The position numbers and the translations under genes were made by a program. 64,000 bases of DNA from Nocardia coubleae NBRC 108252 (lineage in GTDB: Bacteria; Actinomycetota; Actinomycetes; Mycobacteriales; Mycobacteriaceae), in the NCBI RefSeq assembly GCF_001612805.1, contig NZ_BDBD01000019.1:310001-374000 (forward strand), given 5' to 3'. The notes below the pieces were generated by a model. That model searched no databases, had not been told where the DNA came from, and saw only the letters and a list, made by a program, of their open reading frames with translations. Below, piece after piece: positions 9,029-17,784 of the stretch. Every line of letters starts with the position of its first letter. Within the stretch, counting starts at the first letter, position 1.

Positions 9029-10072
9029 TCAGGCCGCGCGGACCACGGGCGGGTTGAGCCGGGCGAAGTCCGGTAAGCGGTGGTACGGGTAGTAGGGGTA
9101 CGGGGGTGTGGTGGCGCTCGCCGCGTCGAGGGCGGCGAGGTGTTCCGGGTCGAGTTGCCAGCCGACGGCGCCGAGGTTCTGCCGCAGCTGTTCCTCGTTG
9201 CGGGCGCCGATCAGGACGGTGGCGACGGTGGGACGGGTGAGCAGCCAGTTCAGGGCGATCTGTGGGACGCTGCGGCCGGTCTCGGCCGAAATGGTGTCGA
9301 GCACGTCGACGACGTCGTAGAGGTGCTCGTCGTCGACGGGTGGACCGGCTTGCGCCGTGTCGTGCAGTCGACTGCCCGCCGGAAGTGGCTGGCCACGACG
9401 GACTTTCCCGGTGAGACGGCCCCAGCCGAGCGGGCTCCACACCACCGCGCCGACACCCTGATCGGCACCGAGCGGCATGAGCTCCCACTCGTAGTCGCGC
9501 CCGACCAGAGAGTAGTAAACCTGGTGCGCCACGGGTTTCGGAAGGCCGCGCGCCTCAGCGGTGGCCAGGGTTTTCATCAGTTCCCAACCGGCGAAGTTGG
9601 AGACACCGACATAGCGGATCTTGCCTACCTGCACGAGATCGCCCAGCGCCGAGAGTGTTTCGAGCAGCGGTGTGCCCGCGTCGAAGGCGTGCAGCTGGAA
9701 CAGGTCGAGATAGTCGGTACCGAGGCGGCGCAGCGACGCATCGACCGCGCGGATGAGCCTGGCCCGGCCCGCACCGGCGTCGTCAGCACCGGGACCGGTG
9801 GGTAGCGCCGACTTGGTGGACAACAGCACCTTGTCGCGCCTGCCCTTGATCGCGGCGCCGAGCACTTCCTCGGACGCACCGTCGGAATAGACATCCGCCG
9901 TGTCGAACAGGGTTACCCCGGCCTCGAGGCTGACGTCGATCAACCGCCTGGCCTGGGCCGCGTCGGTATCGCCCCACGCGCTGAACAGGGGACCACGCCC
10001 GCCGAAGGTGCCTGCCCCGAAACCGAGGGCCGGAACGTGCAGACCCGAAGCGCCGAGCCGCCGATACTCCAT
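9029..10072 (-). CDS. Aldo/keto reductase
   Basis: NADP(H)-dependent aldo/keto reductase with a TIM-barrel fold, 347 residues. The start MEYRRLGASGLHVPALGFG is preceded by AGGAG at the right distance, so the longer open frame upstream is not used. Residues near 50-60 (GVTLFDTADVYSDGASEE) carry the catalytic Asp and Tyr, KVLLSTK the catalytic Lys, and DLFQLHAFD the His. VGVSNFAGWEL is the family's strand-6 motif, and the C-terminal IGARNEEQLRQNL binds the cofactor phosphate. Its stop directly abuts the nitrate reductase stop. It diverges from a TetR gene that probably controls it. Substrate unknown. Confidence 0.9.
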   Translation of the reverse strand: MEYRRLGASGLHVPALGFGAGTFGGRGPLFSAWGDTDAAQARRLIDVSLEAGVTLFDTADVYSDGASEEVLGAAIKGRRDKVLLSTKSALPTGPGADDAGAGRARLIRAVDASLRRLGTDYLDLFQLHAFDAGTPLLETLSALGDLVQVGKIRYVGVSNFAGWELMKTLATAEARGLPKPVAHQVYYSLVGRDYEWELMPLGADQGVGAVVWSPLGWGRLTGKVRRGQPLPAGSRLHDTAQAGPPVDDEHLYDVVDVLDTISAETGRSVPQIALNWLLTRPTVATVLIGARNEEQLRQNLGAVGWQLDPEHLAALDAASATTPPYPYYPYHRLPDFARLNPPVVRAA

Positions 10073-10098
10073 GAGAACTCCTAAAGGGTCTATAGTTT

Positions 10099-10106
10099 CG
10101 TTAACG
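10099..10106. promoter_or_regulatory. Candidate TetR operator
   Basis: The 82 bases between the divergent aldo/keto reductase and TetR genes contain the perfect palindrome CGTTAACG in an AT-rich setting (TATAGTTTCGTTAACGCTTC). TetR proteins commonly bind such inverted repeats between themselves and a divergent target. The core is short, so this is a suggestion only. Confidence 0.35.
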
Positions 10107-10154
10107 CTTCGGACAGTACACCCGATTCGCCGTAAATGAAACAGGAGTTCCGTT

Positions 10155-10790
10155 ATGCAGCACGATATCGCTTGGCCCGGGTCCGTTCGCCCAGGTGGGC
10201 GCACCGCGCGGGTTCGTGAAGCCGTCCTGCAGGTGACCGGCGATCTGCTCGCCGAACGCGGCTTGGCCGGGCTCGATCTGACCGAAGTCGCCGCGACGGC
10301 GGGCGTCGGCAAGACCACCGTCTACCGGCGCTGGCGCACACCCGCGGGCCTGGTCGCGGACCTCCTGATCGATATGGCCGAGCAGTCGCTGCCCCGCACC
10401 GACACCGGCGCCCTGCTCGACGACCTGACCGCGAACGCCCGCCTGGTCGCCAAAACCCTCACCGACCCACGCCAAGGCAACCTGTTCCGGGCCGTGATCG
10501 CCGCCGCTACCGTCGACGCCGACACCGCGAACGCGCTGCACGCCTTCTACGACACCCGCCTCGACGAGTGGGCGCCCTGTGTCCACGACGCGGTCGCTCG
10601 CGGCGAAGCACCCGCGGGCACGGATGCCCGCGCGGTGCTGTCAGCGGTCTCCGCACCGCTCTACTACCGCCTCCTGGCCAGCGGCGATCCGATCGATCGG
10701 GAGGCAGCCGACCGGGCCGCGCGCGCCGCGACCGTGGCGACGATGGCAGGCACCTTCGTCGACGCGGCCTACGCCGACCAACGGTCGTAG
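10155..10790 (+). CDS. TetR/AcrR family transcriptional regulator
   Basis: One-component repressor of 211 residues. The N-terminal HTH is clear at residues 21-65: REAVLQVTGDLLAERG, then DLTEVAATAGVGKTTVYRRW, the standard TetR recognition helix. The C-terminal ligand domain (about 75-205) is helical and of the TetR_C type. AGGAG at 10143-10147 supports the ATG at 10155. It is divergent from the aldo/keto reductase gene, so the likeliest regulon is that gene plus itself. The inducer cannot be told from sequence. Confidence 0.92.
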   Translation: MQHDIAWPGSVRPGGRTARVREAVLQVTGDLLAERGLAGLDLTEVAATAGVGKTTVYRRWRTPAGLVADLLIDMAEQSLPRTDTGALLDDLTANARLVAKTLTDPRQGNLFRAVIAAATVDADTANALHAFYDTRLDEWAPCVHDAVARGEAPAGTDARAVLSAVSAPLYYRLLASGDPIDREAADRAARAATVATMAGTFVDAAYADQRS

Positions 10791-10831
10791 GACAACGTTC
10801 GACCCGCGAGTTCGGGCAAACAGGCCCGCAG

Positions 10832-10915
10832 CGCCAGACCCGCAGCTTCCACCCAGCAGCACCAGACTCGCGGCTTCCACCTCGCAGCGCTAGGCCGGAG
10901 GCTTCCATCCCGCAT
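10832..10915. repeat. Three imperfect 28-base direct repeats
   Basis: GCTTCC recurs at 10845, 10873 and 10901, exactly 28 bases apart, within units of similar sequence (CCAGACYCGCRGCTTCCACC). The third unit encodes the C-terminal GWKPPA of the minus-strand gene that ends at 10890, and the other two lie just beyond its stop. It looks like local duplication of the 3' end of that gene. Confidence 0.6.
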
Positions 10916-11471
10916 CGCGACCGGTGAGCCCCAACACCCGGTCGAGTGCGGGCGCGTCCTCGGCGACAGCGACGACCGGCCCGAACAACCCGGGCGTCCC
11001 CTCCGGATCGGTCTCTCCCAGAAAATCGAGCAGAACCTCCAGATGACCGGAGTCGACCTCGAGTACCTGACCGGTCGACACCGCCAGATCCCACCCGTGG
11101 ACGACGAGCTCGTCGAGCGCGACCATCGCCATCGCCGCAGCCGGCATCACCACCCCACCGGCTTCGGTCTCACCGTCCCAGGCCTCGGGCACCCGCCATG
11201 CCTCGACGAGCGCGTCGAGCTGCGTGGGAATCCTGGTGCGCCAATCGGCGGACAGCTCGTCGTCGACCACGCCGGGTGGCGTGGACCGACCGACGGACTC
11301 CTTGGTCGCGGCCTGGCGGAACGCTTCGGTGAGCTCGACGGCATGGCGGATCAGGTCACGAACGTCGAGGCCGACGCACGGGGTGGGGGCGGTGAACTGG
11401 TCGTCGGTGATCCCGGCGACGACGGTGGCCAGCGAACGGGCGGCCGGGGCGAAATCGAATTGCGGCTCCAT
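10890..11471 (-). CDS. TIGR03086 family metal-binding protein (mycothiol-dependent isomerase-like fold)
   Basis: Protein of 193 residues of the TIGR03086 family, a DinB/MDMPI-like four-helix fold. It starts FDFAPAARSLATVVAGITDDQF and contains TPCVGLDVRDLIRHAVELTEAF, where the His is a likely metal ligand, and DELVVHGWDLAVSTGQ near residues 118-133 with a second His. Relatives are mycothiol-dependent enzymes or of unknown role. ATG at 11471 gives the family start. The gene has its own transcription unit, and downstream repeats duplicate its 3' end. Substrate unknown. Confidence 0.85.
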   Translation of the reverse strand: MEPQFDFAPAARSLATVVAGITDDQFTAPTPCVGLDVRDLIRHAVELTEAFRQAATKESVGRSTPPGVVDDELSADWRTRIPTQLDALVEAWRVPEAWDGETEAGGVVMPAAAMAMVALDELVVHGWDLAVSTGQVLEVDSGHLEVLLDFLGETDPEGTPGLFGPVVAVAEDAPALDRVLGLTGRDAGWKPPA

Positions 11472-11606
11472 ACAGAACGAGACGACCCGACGGTGCCGGA
11501 ATCATCGGTGTGGGTTGCCGAGAACCGGCGAACGGCGCACTCTGGACAGCGCACGACCCGATCAGCGACACCCGTCCGAGGCAACGACGACGACAGAGGA
11601 GTACCG

Positions 11607-11861
11607 ATGATCGACTACGACACCGCCCGCCCGCTGGACGAGGTCCCCGAGGCCGATCGCGTGGAGCAGGAGCAGTCGGCCTTCCGCGACGATGTCCCCG
11701 ACGACCCGGCTTTCGTCGACAGCGCCGACTACAGCGAGGAGATGGCGGCCCGGGTCGATCAGGACGCCGACCGGGCCAATCCGGCCGATGTGATCGAGCA
11801 GAGCATCGAGGTGCCGCTCGACGACGGGGACGCGTTCGTCGACGAGGAGGACGAGCTCTAG
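11607..11861 (+). CDS. Small acidic hypothetical protein
   Basis: Protein of 84 residues with 30 Asp/Glu and no Lys or Cys, probably largely disordered. AGAGGAG at 11595-11601 sits well before the ATG, which is good evidence that this is a gene. It ends with DAFVDEEDEL. It contains neither a signal peptide nor a membrane segment. The stop overlaps the convergent menD stop in a shared CTAG. I do not recognise the family; similar short acidic proteins are annotated as hypothetical in Nocardia relatives. Confidence 0.65.
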   Translation: MIDYDTARPLDEVPEADRVEQEQSAFRDDVPDDPAFVDSADYSEEMAARVDQDADRANPADVIEQSIEVPLDDGDAFVDEEDEL

Positions 11862-13489
11862 CCGGCGATCTTGGCGCGCACGGTGGCGTGTAGCTCGCGT
11901 AGGCTCGACCGTTCGGTGGCCACCTCGAGCACCCGCATGCCGTGCGCGTCGACGGCGAGTTCCTCCGCGAGTTCGGCGGGGTCGACGCCGCGATGCGGAA
12001 TGCGGTAGGCGGCGCACAGCGCGGCCAGATCCATGCCGTGCGGCGTGCCGAAGACCCGCTCGAACACTCCCGCGTACTGCGGGTCGCCCTGTTCGAGCAG
12101 CTCGAAGATGCCGCCGCCGTCGTCGTTGGCGACCACGATGGTCAGGTTGCCGGGGCGCGGTTCGCCGCGGCCGATGAGCAGGCCGGACGCGTCGTGCAGG
12201 AACGTCAGGTCGCCCATGAGGGCGATCGTGCGGCCGGGGTGGGCCAACGCGGCACCCACCGCGCCGGAGACGGTGCCGTCGATGCCCGCGACGCCACGGT
12301 TGGACAGCACCCGCACACCTCGGCGCGGGCTCGACACCAGTGCGGCGTCGCGCACGGGGTTCGATGCGCCGAGCAGCAGCTGATCACCCTCGCGCAGAGC
12401 GTCCATGACCACGGCGGCGACGTGCAGGCCGGTGGCCTTGGGGTGGCTCGCCAGCTCGGCGCGGACCACCGCTTCGGCCTGATTGTTCAGATCGGCGCAG
12501 CGGGCCAGCCACGCCGGGTCCGGGTTTCCGGTGGTGACCGCGCGGGTACCGGTGCCGACGACATTGCCGGACACATCGGGCCAGCGTGGACCCGTGGTGA
12601 GCGCGTACACGGTGACGTTCGGATCGGCGAGCACCCGCGACACCTGCCGGTGCAGCGTGGGCCGACCAGTGATGATGGCCTGCTTCGGCGCCAGCAGCGA
12701 CAGCGCGAGCGGATGCAGGGCCGGGCCGTGCATGGGCGCGGTCGGCTCGGCGACCGTCGGCAGCGCCGCGAGCTCGGGGCGCAGACCTGCACCGTGGCCG
12801 GAGATGACGACGGTGTCCGGGGTGAGGTCGATGTCGAGCGGCACGTCGAGGGTCGCGTACTGGGTGGCAGTCCACGGCTTGTCACCCTCGCGACCGACGG
12901 GGATCACGTCGTCGGACAGCTCGGGGACCAGGGGCTCGCGCAGCGGGATGTCGAACTGCACCGGTCCCGCGTTGCCGGAGCGGGTACCGCGCGCGGCGGC
13001 GAGCACCCGGCACACGGCCGAGCGCCACACGCTGTTCTGCCTCGGATAGTTCGCCTCACCGGCCTCCGCTTCGGCCAGTCCGAGACTGATGGTCGCGCGC
13101 ACCTGGCTGCCGAACAGGCCGAGCTGTTCGACGGTCTGGTTGGCGCCGGTGCCGAGCATCTCGTAGGGCCGGTTCGCGCTGACCACGATCAACGGCACCC
13201 GCGCGTAGTTCGCCTCGAGCACGGCGGGGGCCAGGTTGGCTACGGCGGTACCGGAGGTCATCACCACCGGGACGGGCCGCCCCGACGACACCGCAAGGCC
13301 GATCGCGAGGAATCCCGCGGTGCGCTCGTCGATGCGCATGTGCAGCCGCAGCCGTCCGGCCGCGTCGGCGGCCTGCAGGGCGAAGGCGAGCGGTGCGTTG
13401 CGCGATCCGGGGCACAGCACCACCTCGCGGACGCCGCCGCGCACGAACTCGTCGACGACCACTCGTGCCTGCGCAGTTGACGGATTCAC
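11858..13489 (-). CDS. menD: 2-succinyl-5-enolpyruvyl-6-hydroxy-3-cyclohexene-1-carboxylate synthase
   Basis: Thiamine-diphosphate enzyme joining isochorismate and 2-oxoglutarate, the first committed step of menaquinone synthesis. About 543 residues. The N-terminal PYR domain opens NPSTAQARVVVDEFVRGGVR with VVLCPGSRNAPLAFAL and DERTAGFLAIGLA (ThDP-activating Glu). TSGTAVANLAPAVLEA and SANRPYEMLGTGANQT are MenD signatures. The C-terminal PP domain has MGDLTFLHDASGLL and NDDGGGIFELL, which bind Mg-ThDP. I chose GTG at 13489 because MenD proteins begin with NPSTxQARVVVDE; in-frame ATG 13576 and TTG 13612 would add about 29 or 41 residues unlike the family. It is separated from the other men genes and ends tail-to-tail with the acidic gene. 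Confidence 0.93.
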   Translation of the reverse strand: MNPSTAQARVVVDEFVRGGVREVVLCPGSRNAPLAFALQAADAAGRLRLHMRIDERTAGFLAIGLAVSSGRPVPVVMTSGTAVANLAPAVLEANYARVPLIVVSANRPYEMLGTGANQTVEQLGLFGSQVRATISLGLAEAEAGEANYPRQNSVWRSAVCRVLAAARGTRSGNAGPVQFDIPLREPLVPELSDDVIPVGREGDKPWTATQYATLDVPLDIDLTPDTVVISGHGAGLRPELAALPTVAEPTAPMHGPALHPLALSLLAPKQAIITGRPTLHRQVSRVLADPNVTVYALTTGPRWPDVSGNVVGTGTRAVTTGNPDPAWLARCADLNNQAEAVVRAELASHPKATGLHVAAVVMDALREGDQLLLGASNPVRDAALVSSPRRGVRVLSNRGVAGIDGTVSGAVGAALAHPGRTIALMGDLTFLHDASGLLIGRGEPRPGNLTIVVANDDGGGIFELLEQGDPQYAGVFERVFGTPHGMDLAALCAAYRIPHRGVDPAELAEELAVDAHGMRVLEVATERSSLRELHATVRAKIAG

Positions 13490-13700
13490 AATCACCAGCC
13501 TGTCAGACGGGGCGGGACGCGTCTGCCTCCGGCCCACGTTGGATACGTCACCGCCGGAGCCCTGCGGCACCGTCATGGTGCCGGAGACCAATTCCCCGGC
13601 GGTTCCGGGCAATTAGCTGCCGATGGCTCGAAAGGTATGGCTATTACTATGTTTATCTGTTCGAGATACATCGGTTCGCAAACAAGTCGTCAAGACAAAG

Positions 13701-13738
13701 AAATCCGGCGACGGGGCCGTGGCCCGGTCGCCGGATTT
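13701..13738 (-). terminator. Rho-independent terminator
   Basis: A perfect 12-base inverted repeat (AAATCCGGCGAC with GTCGCCGGATTT) encloses a loop that can itself pair (GGGCC/GGCCC). On the minus strand it is followed by TTTCTTTGTCTT. It lies 34 bases beyond the stop of the small secreted protein gene at 13772 and separates it from menD. Confidence 0.8.
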
Positions 13739-13771
13739 CGTTTCGGCACAAGGGCCGAGGGTGGGATCAGC

Positions 13772-14056
13772 TCACTCGGCGGGAGCGGTGAGGTCCTTGA
13801 TGCCGGTGACGGCGTCGACGATGTTGAGGACGGCGGAGGTGAGGCCGTCGATGGCGCCACTGCCCGACTCGAGCACGCTGGAGCCGGCGGCGGGGCCTTC
13901 GAGCAGGCCGGCCGAGCCGGTGGACAGCTCGAGCAGCTCGGCGGAACCGCTGGCGGAGCCGCTGTCCTCAGCGTTCGCCATAGCGGCCGGACCGAAGAAC
14001 ATGACGGCGGCGGTAGCGGCGGCACCGGTGGCGGCGAGGGCCTTACGAGAGATCAT
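13772..14056 (-). CDS. Small secreted protein, hypothetical
   Basis: Protein of 94 residues with a Sec signal peptide (MISRKALAATGAAATAAVMF, cleavage likely after AMANA near residue 29). The mature part is short, acidic and rich in Ser, Gly, Ala and Leu, with an amphipathic stretch IDGLTSAVLNIVDAVTGIKD near the end. GAAAGGAAG lies upstream of the ATG. It is monocistronic with a strong terminator. I do not recognise the family. Amphipathic mature chains of this kind are common in small actinobacterial exported proteins; function unknown. Confidence 0.75.
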   Translation of the reverse strand: MISRKALAATGAAATAAVMFFGPAAMANAEDSGSASGSAELLELSTGSAGLLEGPAAGSSVLESGSGAIDGLTSAVLNIVDAVTGIKDLTAPAE

Positions 14057-14373
14057 GTGACCGGACTTCCTTTCGACCTGCGCAATGCAGTCATTTCATC
14101 TGTACCCAGCGGAAGATGCGATTTCCGCAGCAAGCAATTCCTCTTTCCGAACCGCTCGAGAGGCACGGTAATCGATTCCGGTCGGCAGTAGCCAATCGTT
14201 CGCGGCATCCTCGCGCGCTCCATAATTCACGGCAACCCGCAATTTTCCCGCCGTTTACCGGCGCGGTTATCTCGCTCACAGTCGCGGCGGCGGAATTTAC
14301 CCGCGACCGGGCGTGGCCGTGGCGGACGGTTCCCGCGAATCCCCCGGGGTGACAGTGGTCACAGGACATGCGA

Positions 14374-14411
14374 AAGGCCGGTGCGGTTCGCGTACGAACC
14401 ACACCGGCCTT
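14374..14411 (-). terminator. Terminator hairpin after the DUF6918 gene
   Basis: A 17-base inverted repeat with one mismatch (AAGGCCGGTGCGGTTCG / CGAACCACACCGGCCTT) and a 4-base loop lies 18 bases beyond the stop of the minus-strand gene at 14429. The rest of the gap 14057-14373 is non-coding, fairly AT-rich for this genome, and holds the unassigned promoter of the secreted protein gene. Confidence 0.75.
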
Positions 14412-14428
14412 CGGTGTGTGCGGGAAAC

Positions 14429-14875
14429 TCAGCCCGCGTGCTTCTGCACCAGATCGCCGACGCGCGGCAGCGCCTCGATGACGTGCTTCTTGGCCGAACC
14501 GCGCATCGAGGAGTACACCTTCTGCAGCGCGGGACGGGTCGACGCCTCGGCGCGGGCGTCGGTGACGGCCAGCAGCGACTCGGCGACCTCGTCGGACTTG
14601 GCGCTCAGCAGATCGGCGAAGGTGCCGGTGCCCGAGGCGGTGAATTCGGCCCAGTACGGCTGGAGCTGGTCGAGCAGCTTCGGCGCCAGCGAGGCCAGCG
14701 CGTCGGGAACGATGGTGGGGCTGATCTTCTTGACCGCCGCGTAACCACCCTTCACGGCCAGGCCGGACGCACCACCTTTGTCCGAGACCTCGGCGTCGAG
14801 AACCTCGACGGCGTCAGCAAGGAAAGCCGGACGCTTGGCGTCGTCGAGCAGGGATTCAGACAGTGCTGCAACCAC
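14429..14875 (-). CDS. DUF6918 family hypothetical protein
   Basis: Mostly helical cytosolic protein of 148 residues conserved in actinobacteria. It begins VVAALSESLLDDAKRPAFLADAV-like (GTG start with GGAGGAAC upstream) and has KPxF-type and GYAAVKKISP segments usual for the family. It has no signal peptide, membrane helix or catalytic motif. It stands alone between its terminator and the divergent menB gene. Function unknown. Confidence 0.75.
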   Translation of the reverse strand: MVAALSESLLDDAKRPAFLADAVEVLDAEVSDKGGASGLAVKGGYAAVKKISPTIVPDALASLAPKLLDQLQPYWAEFTASGTGTFADLLSAKSDEVAESLLAVTDARAEASTRPALQKVYSSMRGSAKKHVIEALPRVGDLVQKHAG

Positions 14876-15016
14876 TTTCAGGTTCCTCCGGATCGGTTCG
14901 ATGAACGAGCAGGCGCAACTATACGCACCCGCGCGCGCGATGCTCGCGCGACCGCTCGACCTGCGGTGTTACCGCCTCGTAGGCTCGCCCCATGCGGTAG
15001 GGCAATAATCGGTGTC

Positions 15017-15910
15017 GTGACTTTCGATCCGAAGCTGTGGCGGCCCGTCCCCGGGTTCGAAGACCTGACCGACATCACCTATCACCGGCACGTCGAACAG
15101 GGCACCGTGCGCGTGGCCTTCGACCGGCCCGAGGTGCGCAACGCCTTCCGCCCGCACACCGTCGACGAGCTGTATCGCGCGCTCGACCACGCGCGCATGT
15201 CGTCGGATGTGGGTGCGGTGCTGCTCACCGGCAACGGGCCGAGCCCGAAAGACGGTGGCTGGGCGTTCTGTTCCGGTGGCGACCAGCGCATCCGCGGCCG
15301 CAGCGGCTACCAGTACGCCGAGGGCGAGACCGCCGACACCGTCGACAAGGCGCGCGCGGGCCGGTTGCACATCCTCGAGGTGCAGCGGCTGATCCGGTTC
15401 ATGCCCAAGGTGGTGATCGCCCTGGTGAACGGGTGGGCGGCCGGCGGCGGCCACAGCCTGCACGTGGTGTGCGACCTGACGCTGGCTTCGCGCGAGCACG
15501 CGCGCTTCAAGCAGACCGACGCCGATGTCGGCTCGTTCGACGGTGGTTACGGCAGCGCGTATCTGGCGAAGATGGTCGGCCAGAAGTTCGCGCGCGAGAT
15601 CTTCTTCCTCGGCAGGCCGTACACGGCCGAGGAGATGCACCAGATGGGTGCGGTGAACAAGGTCGTCGACCACGACGAGCTCGAGAACGTGGCGTTGGAG
15701 TGGACCGCCGACATCAACGGCAAATCGCCACAGGCCCAGCGCATGCTGAAGTACGCCTTCAACCTGCTCGACGACGGTCTGGTCGGTCAGCAGCTGTTCG
15801 CCGGTGAGGCGACCAGGTTGGCGTACATGACCGACGAGGCGGTCGAAGGGCGCGACGCCTTCCTGGAGAAGCGCGCGCCCGACTGGACGCCCTACCCCTG
15901 GTACTTCTGA
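15017..15910 (+). CDS. menB: 1,4-dihydroxy-2-naphthoyl-CoA synthase
   Basis: Crotonase-fold enzyme that closes the second ring of menaquinone from o-succinylbenzoyl-CoA. 297 residues. The GTG at 15017 gives VTFDPKLWRPVPGF, close to mycobacterial MenB; the longer open frame upstream is rejected. RVAFDRPEVRNAFRPHTVDE is the crotonase N-terminal motif, AFCSGGDQRIRGRSGYQY contains the oxyanion-hole Gly and the mobile active-site loop, and VNGWAAGGGHSLHVVCDLTL and DVGSFDGGYGSAYLAKMVG complete the active site. The C-terminal RAPDWTPYPWYF is a MenB signature. A VOC-family gene follows 13 bases later, as Rv0546c lies close to menB in M. tuberculosis. Confidence 0.95.
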   Translation: MTFDPKLWRPVPGFEDLTDITYHRHVEQGTVRVAFDRPEVRNAFRPHTVDELYRALDHARMSSDVGAVLLTGNGPSPKDGGWAFCSGGDQRIRGRSGYQYAEGETADTVDKARAGRLHILEVQRLIRFMPKVVIALVNGWAAGGGHSLHVVCDLTLASREHARFKQTDADVGSFDGGYGSAYLAKMVGQKFAREIFFLGRPYTAEEMHQMGAVNKVVDHDELENVALEWTADINGKSPQAQRMLKYAFNLLDDGLVGQQLFAGEATRLAYMTDEAVEGRDAFLEKRAPDWTPYPWYF

Positions 15911-15923
15911 GAACGGACGGGCG

Positions 15924-16316
15924 ATGGAAATTCTCAACAGCCGGATCATCGTGCGGCCCAGCGACTATGCGGCCACCCTCGCGTTCTACCGCGACGGGCT
16001 CGGTCTCGCGATCGCCAGGGAGTACCCCGGCGGCACGGTGTTCTTCGCCGGGCAGTCGCTGGTTGAGGTCGCCGCGCACGGTGGCAGCGGGCAGCCGGGC
16101 ACCTTCGACGGTGCGCTGTGGCTGCAGGTGCGCGACGTGTCCGACGCGGCGGCGGAGCTGGCGCTGAAGGGAATTCCCATCGTCCGTGAACCCGTGCTCG
16201 AGCCGTGGGGACTGTGGGAGATGTGGGTGGCCGACCCCGACGGCGTACCGATCGTGCTGGTGGAGGTGCCCGCCGAACATCCCATCCGGCGTGACCAGCG
16301 CTGGTCGCCGGAGTGA
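15924..16316 (+). CDS. VOC (glyoxalase/bleomycin resistance) family protein
   Basis: Protein of 130 residues with one vicinal-oxygen-chelate module. It begins ILNSRIIVRPSDYAATLAFY; the C-terminal half has EPWGLWEMWVADPDGVPIVLVEVP, where the Glu is the usual metal-ligand position. Only one betaalphabetabetabeta pair is present, so it probably works as a dimer. It starts 13 bases after the menB stop and is probably co-transcribed. It resembles Rv0546c. A lactoylglutathione lyase activity should not be assumed, as actinobacteria use other thiols. Confidence 0.85.
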   Translation: MEILNSRIIVRPSDYAATLAFYRDGLGLAIAREYPGGTVFFAGQSLVEVAAHGGSGQPGTFDGALWLQVRDVSDAAAELALKGIPIVREPVLEPWGLWEMWVADPDGVPIVLVEVPAEHPIRRDQRWSPE

Positions 16317-16548
16317 GCCGGGTCGCCCGATTTGCCGATGCGCGCGTGCCCGAGCACGATGGCTGGGAGCAAGCGCCCGACCGCCGACGTCCGGACCGCG
16401 CAGCGAGTTCTGTCCATCTACTGAATCGCAGACGCTATGCCTGGCTTTTTCCCGCAGAGCAAACCGACCCGTTGGCCGGGTCTTGTCGCCCGCATGACAC
16501 GATCGAAGTCGTGAGGTCGCACAGCTTGCTGTATCCGGAGGTGGTGGC

Positions 16549-17700
16549 GTGAGCAGAACCCTTCGGACGCTGCAGATGCCCACCGGTTCCGGTGTCGGCG
16601 AAGTACTTCCCCATCTGCGGCAAGCCCTCGACGGCAGCGGACCGGCGTGGCTGCCGATCCCGACGACCGACCGTCGCGAGGCACGCCGACTCTCCGACGC
16701 GCTCAAGCCGGGTGACCCGATCGACGACGACGTCGCGCTCGTCGTGACGACCTCTGGCACCACCGGCATCCCCAAGGGCGCGTTGCTCGGCGCCGAGGCA
16801 CTGCGGGCCAGCGGAAACGCCACCCACGCGCGCCTCGGCGGACCCGGCAGCTGGCTGCTCGCCCTGCCGACCCACCACATCGCCGGCATCCAGGTGCTGT
16901 TGCGCAGCATCCTCGCGGGCACCGAGCCGACCGTGCTCGACGTGTCGGGCGGATTCCTGCCGGAGGCGCTGGCCGGGGCGGTCGGTGCGATGCGCGGGCC
17001 GCGCCGCTACACCGCCCTCGTCCCGACCCAGCTCATCAAGTCGCTTGACTCGCCGATCGCGGCCAAGGCGCTCAGCGAGCTCGACGCCGTGCTGGTCGGC
17101 GGGGCGGCCACCCCACCACCGGTGTACGAGCGGGCCCGCGATGCCGGGATCAATGTGGTCCGCACCTACGGCATGAGCGAGACCTGCGGCGGCTGCGTGT
17201 ACGACGGCGTACCGCTCGACGGCACCCGCGTACGCATCGAGGACGGCCGGGTGGTGCTGGGCGGCGCGATGATCGCGCGCGGGTATCGCAACCTGCCCGA
17301 CCATCCCGCCTTCGCCGAACCCGGCTGGTTCCGCACCGAGGACGCGGGTTCGTTCGAAGACGGCAAGCTTTCGATCAGCGGGCGGCTCGACGAGGCCATC
17401 ATGACCGGTGGCCTGCTGGTGATCCCGCAGGTGGTGGAGGCCGTGCTGGCCACTCATCCGGGGATCCGGGAATGCATCGTGCTCGGGTTGCCCGACGAAC
17501 GGCTCGGTCAGCGGGTGGCCGTGGCGATCGTGCCGAACGCGGGCGCCGCCCCCACGCTGGAGGAGATCCGGGCGCACGTCGTCGCCGAGCTCGACTCGAT
17601 CGCGGCGCCGAGGGAACTCGTGGTGCTCGACGAGATTCCGCTGCGTGGGCCCGGTAAGCCCGATCGCGCGGCCGTGCGGGCACGCCTGCTGGCCGGATAG
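16549..17700 (+). CDS. menE: o-Succinylbenzoate-CoA ligase
   Basis: Acyl-adenylate-forming ligase that makes o-succinylbenzoyl-CoA for MenB. At 383 residues it is the short actinobacterial MenE form. The P-loop VVTTSGTTGIPKGALL is at residues 64-79, ALPTHHIAGIQVLLRS near 105-120, YGMSETCGGCVYDG (A5 motif) near 205-218, and WFRTEDAG with SGRLDEAIMTGGLLVIPQVVE (hinge) near 264-290. The catalytic Lys is in GPGKPDRAAVR near the C-terminus. GTG 16549 follows GGAGGTGGTGGC. The 232-base gap before it holds no gene I can support. Two genes on is menA, so this is the main men segment. Confidence 0.94.
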   Translation: MSRTLRTLQMPTGSGVGEVLPHLRQALDGSGPAWLPIPTTDRREARRLSDALKPGDPIDDDVALVVTTSGTTGIPKGALLGAEALRASGNATHARLGGPGSWLLALPTHHIAGIQVLLRSILAGTEPTVLDVSGGFLPEALAGAVGAMRGPRRYTALVPTQLIKSLDSPIAAKALSELDAVLVGGAATPPPVYERARDAGINVVRTYGMSETCGGCVYDGVPLDGTRVRIEDGRVVLGGAMIARGYRNLPDHPAFAEPGWFRTEDAGSFEDGKLSISGRLDEAIMTGGLLVIPQVVEAVLATHPGIRECIVLGLPDERLGQRVAVAIVPNAGAAPTLEEIRAHVVAELDSIAAPRELVVLDEIPLRGPGKPDRAAVRARLLAG

Positions 17701-17784
17701 TCGACGGGTGGGGTGCCGACCTGCCGCGATGACACCGGCCCGCATGCCGCGAATTTGTCGGTGCGGGGTTCTAGGCTCACCCTC

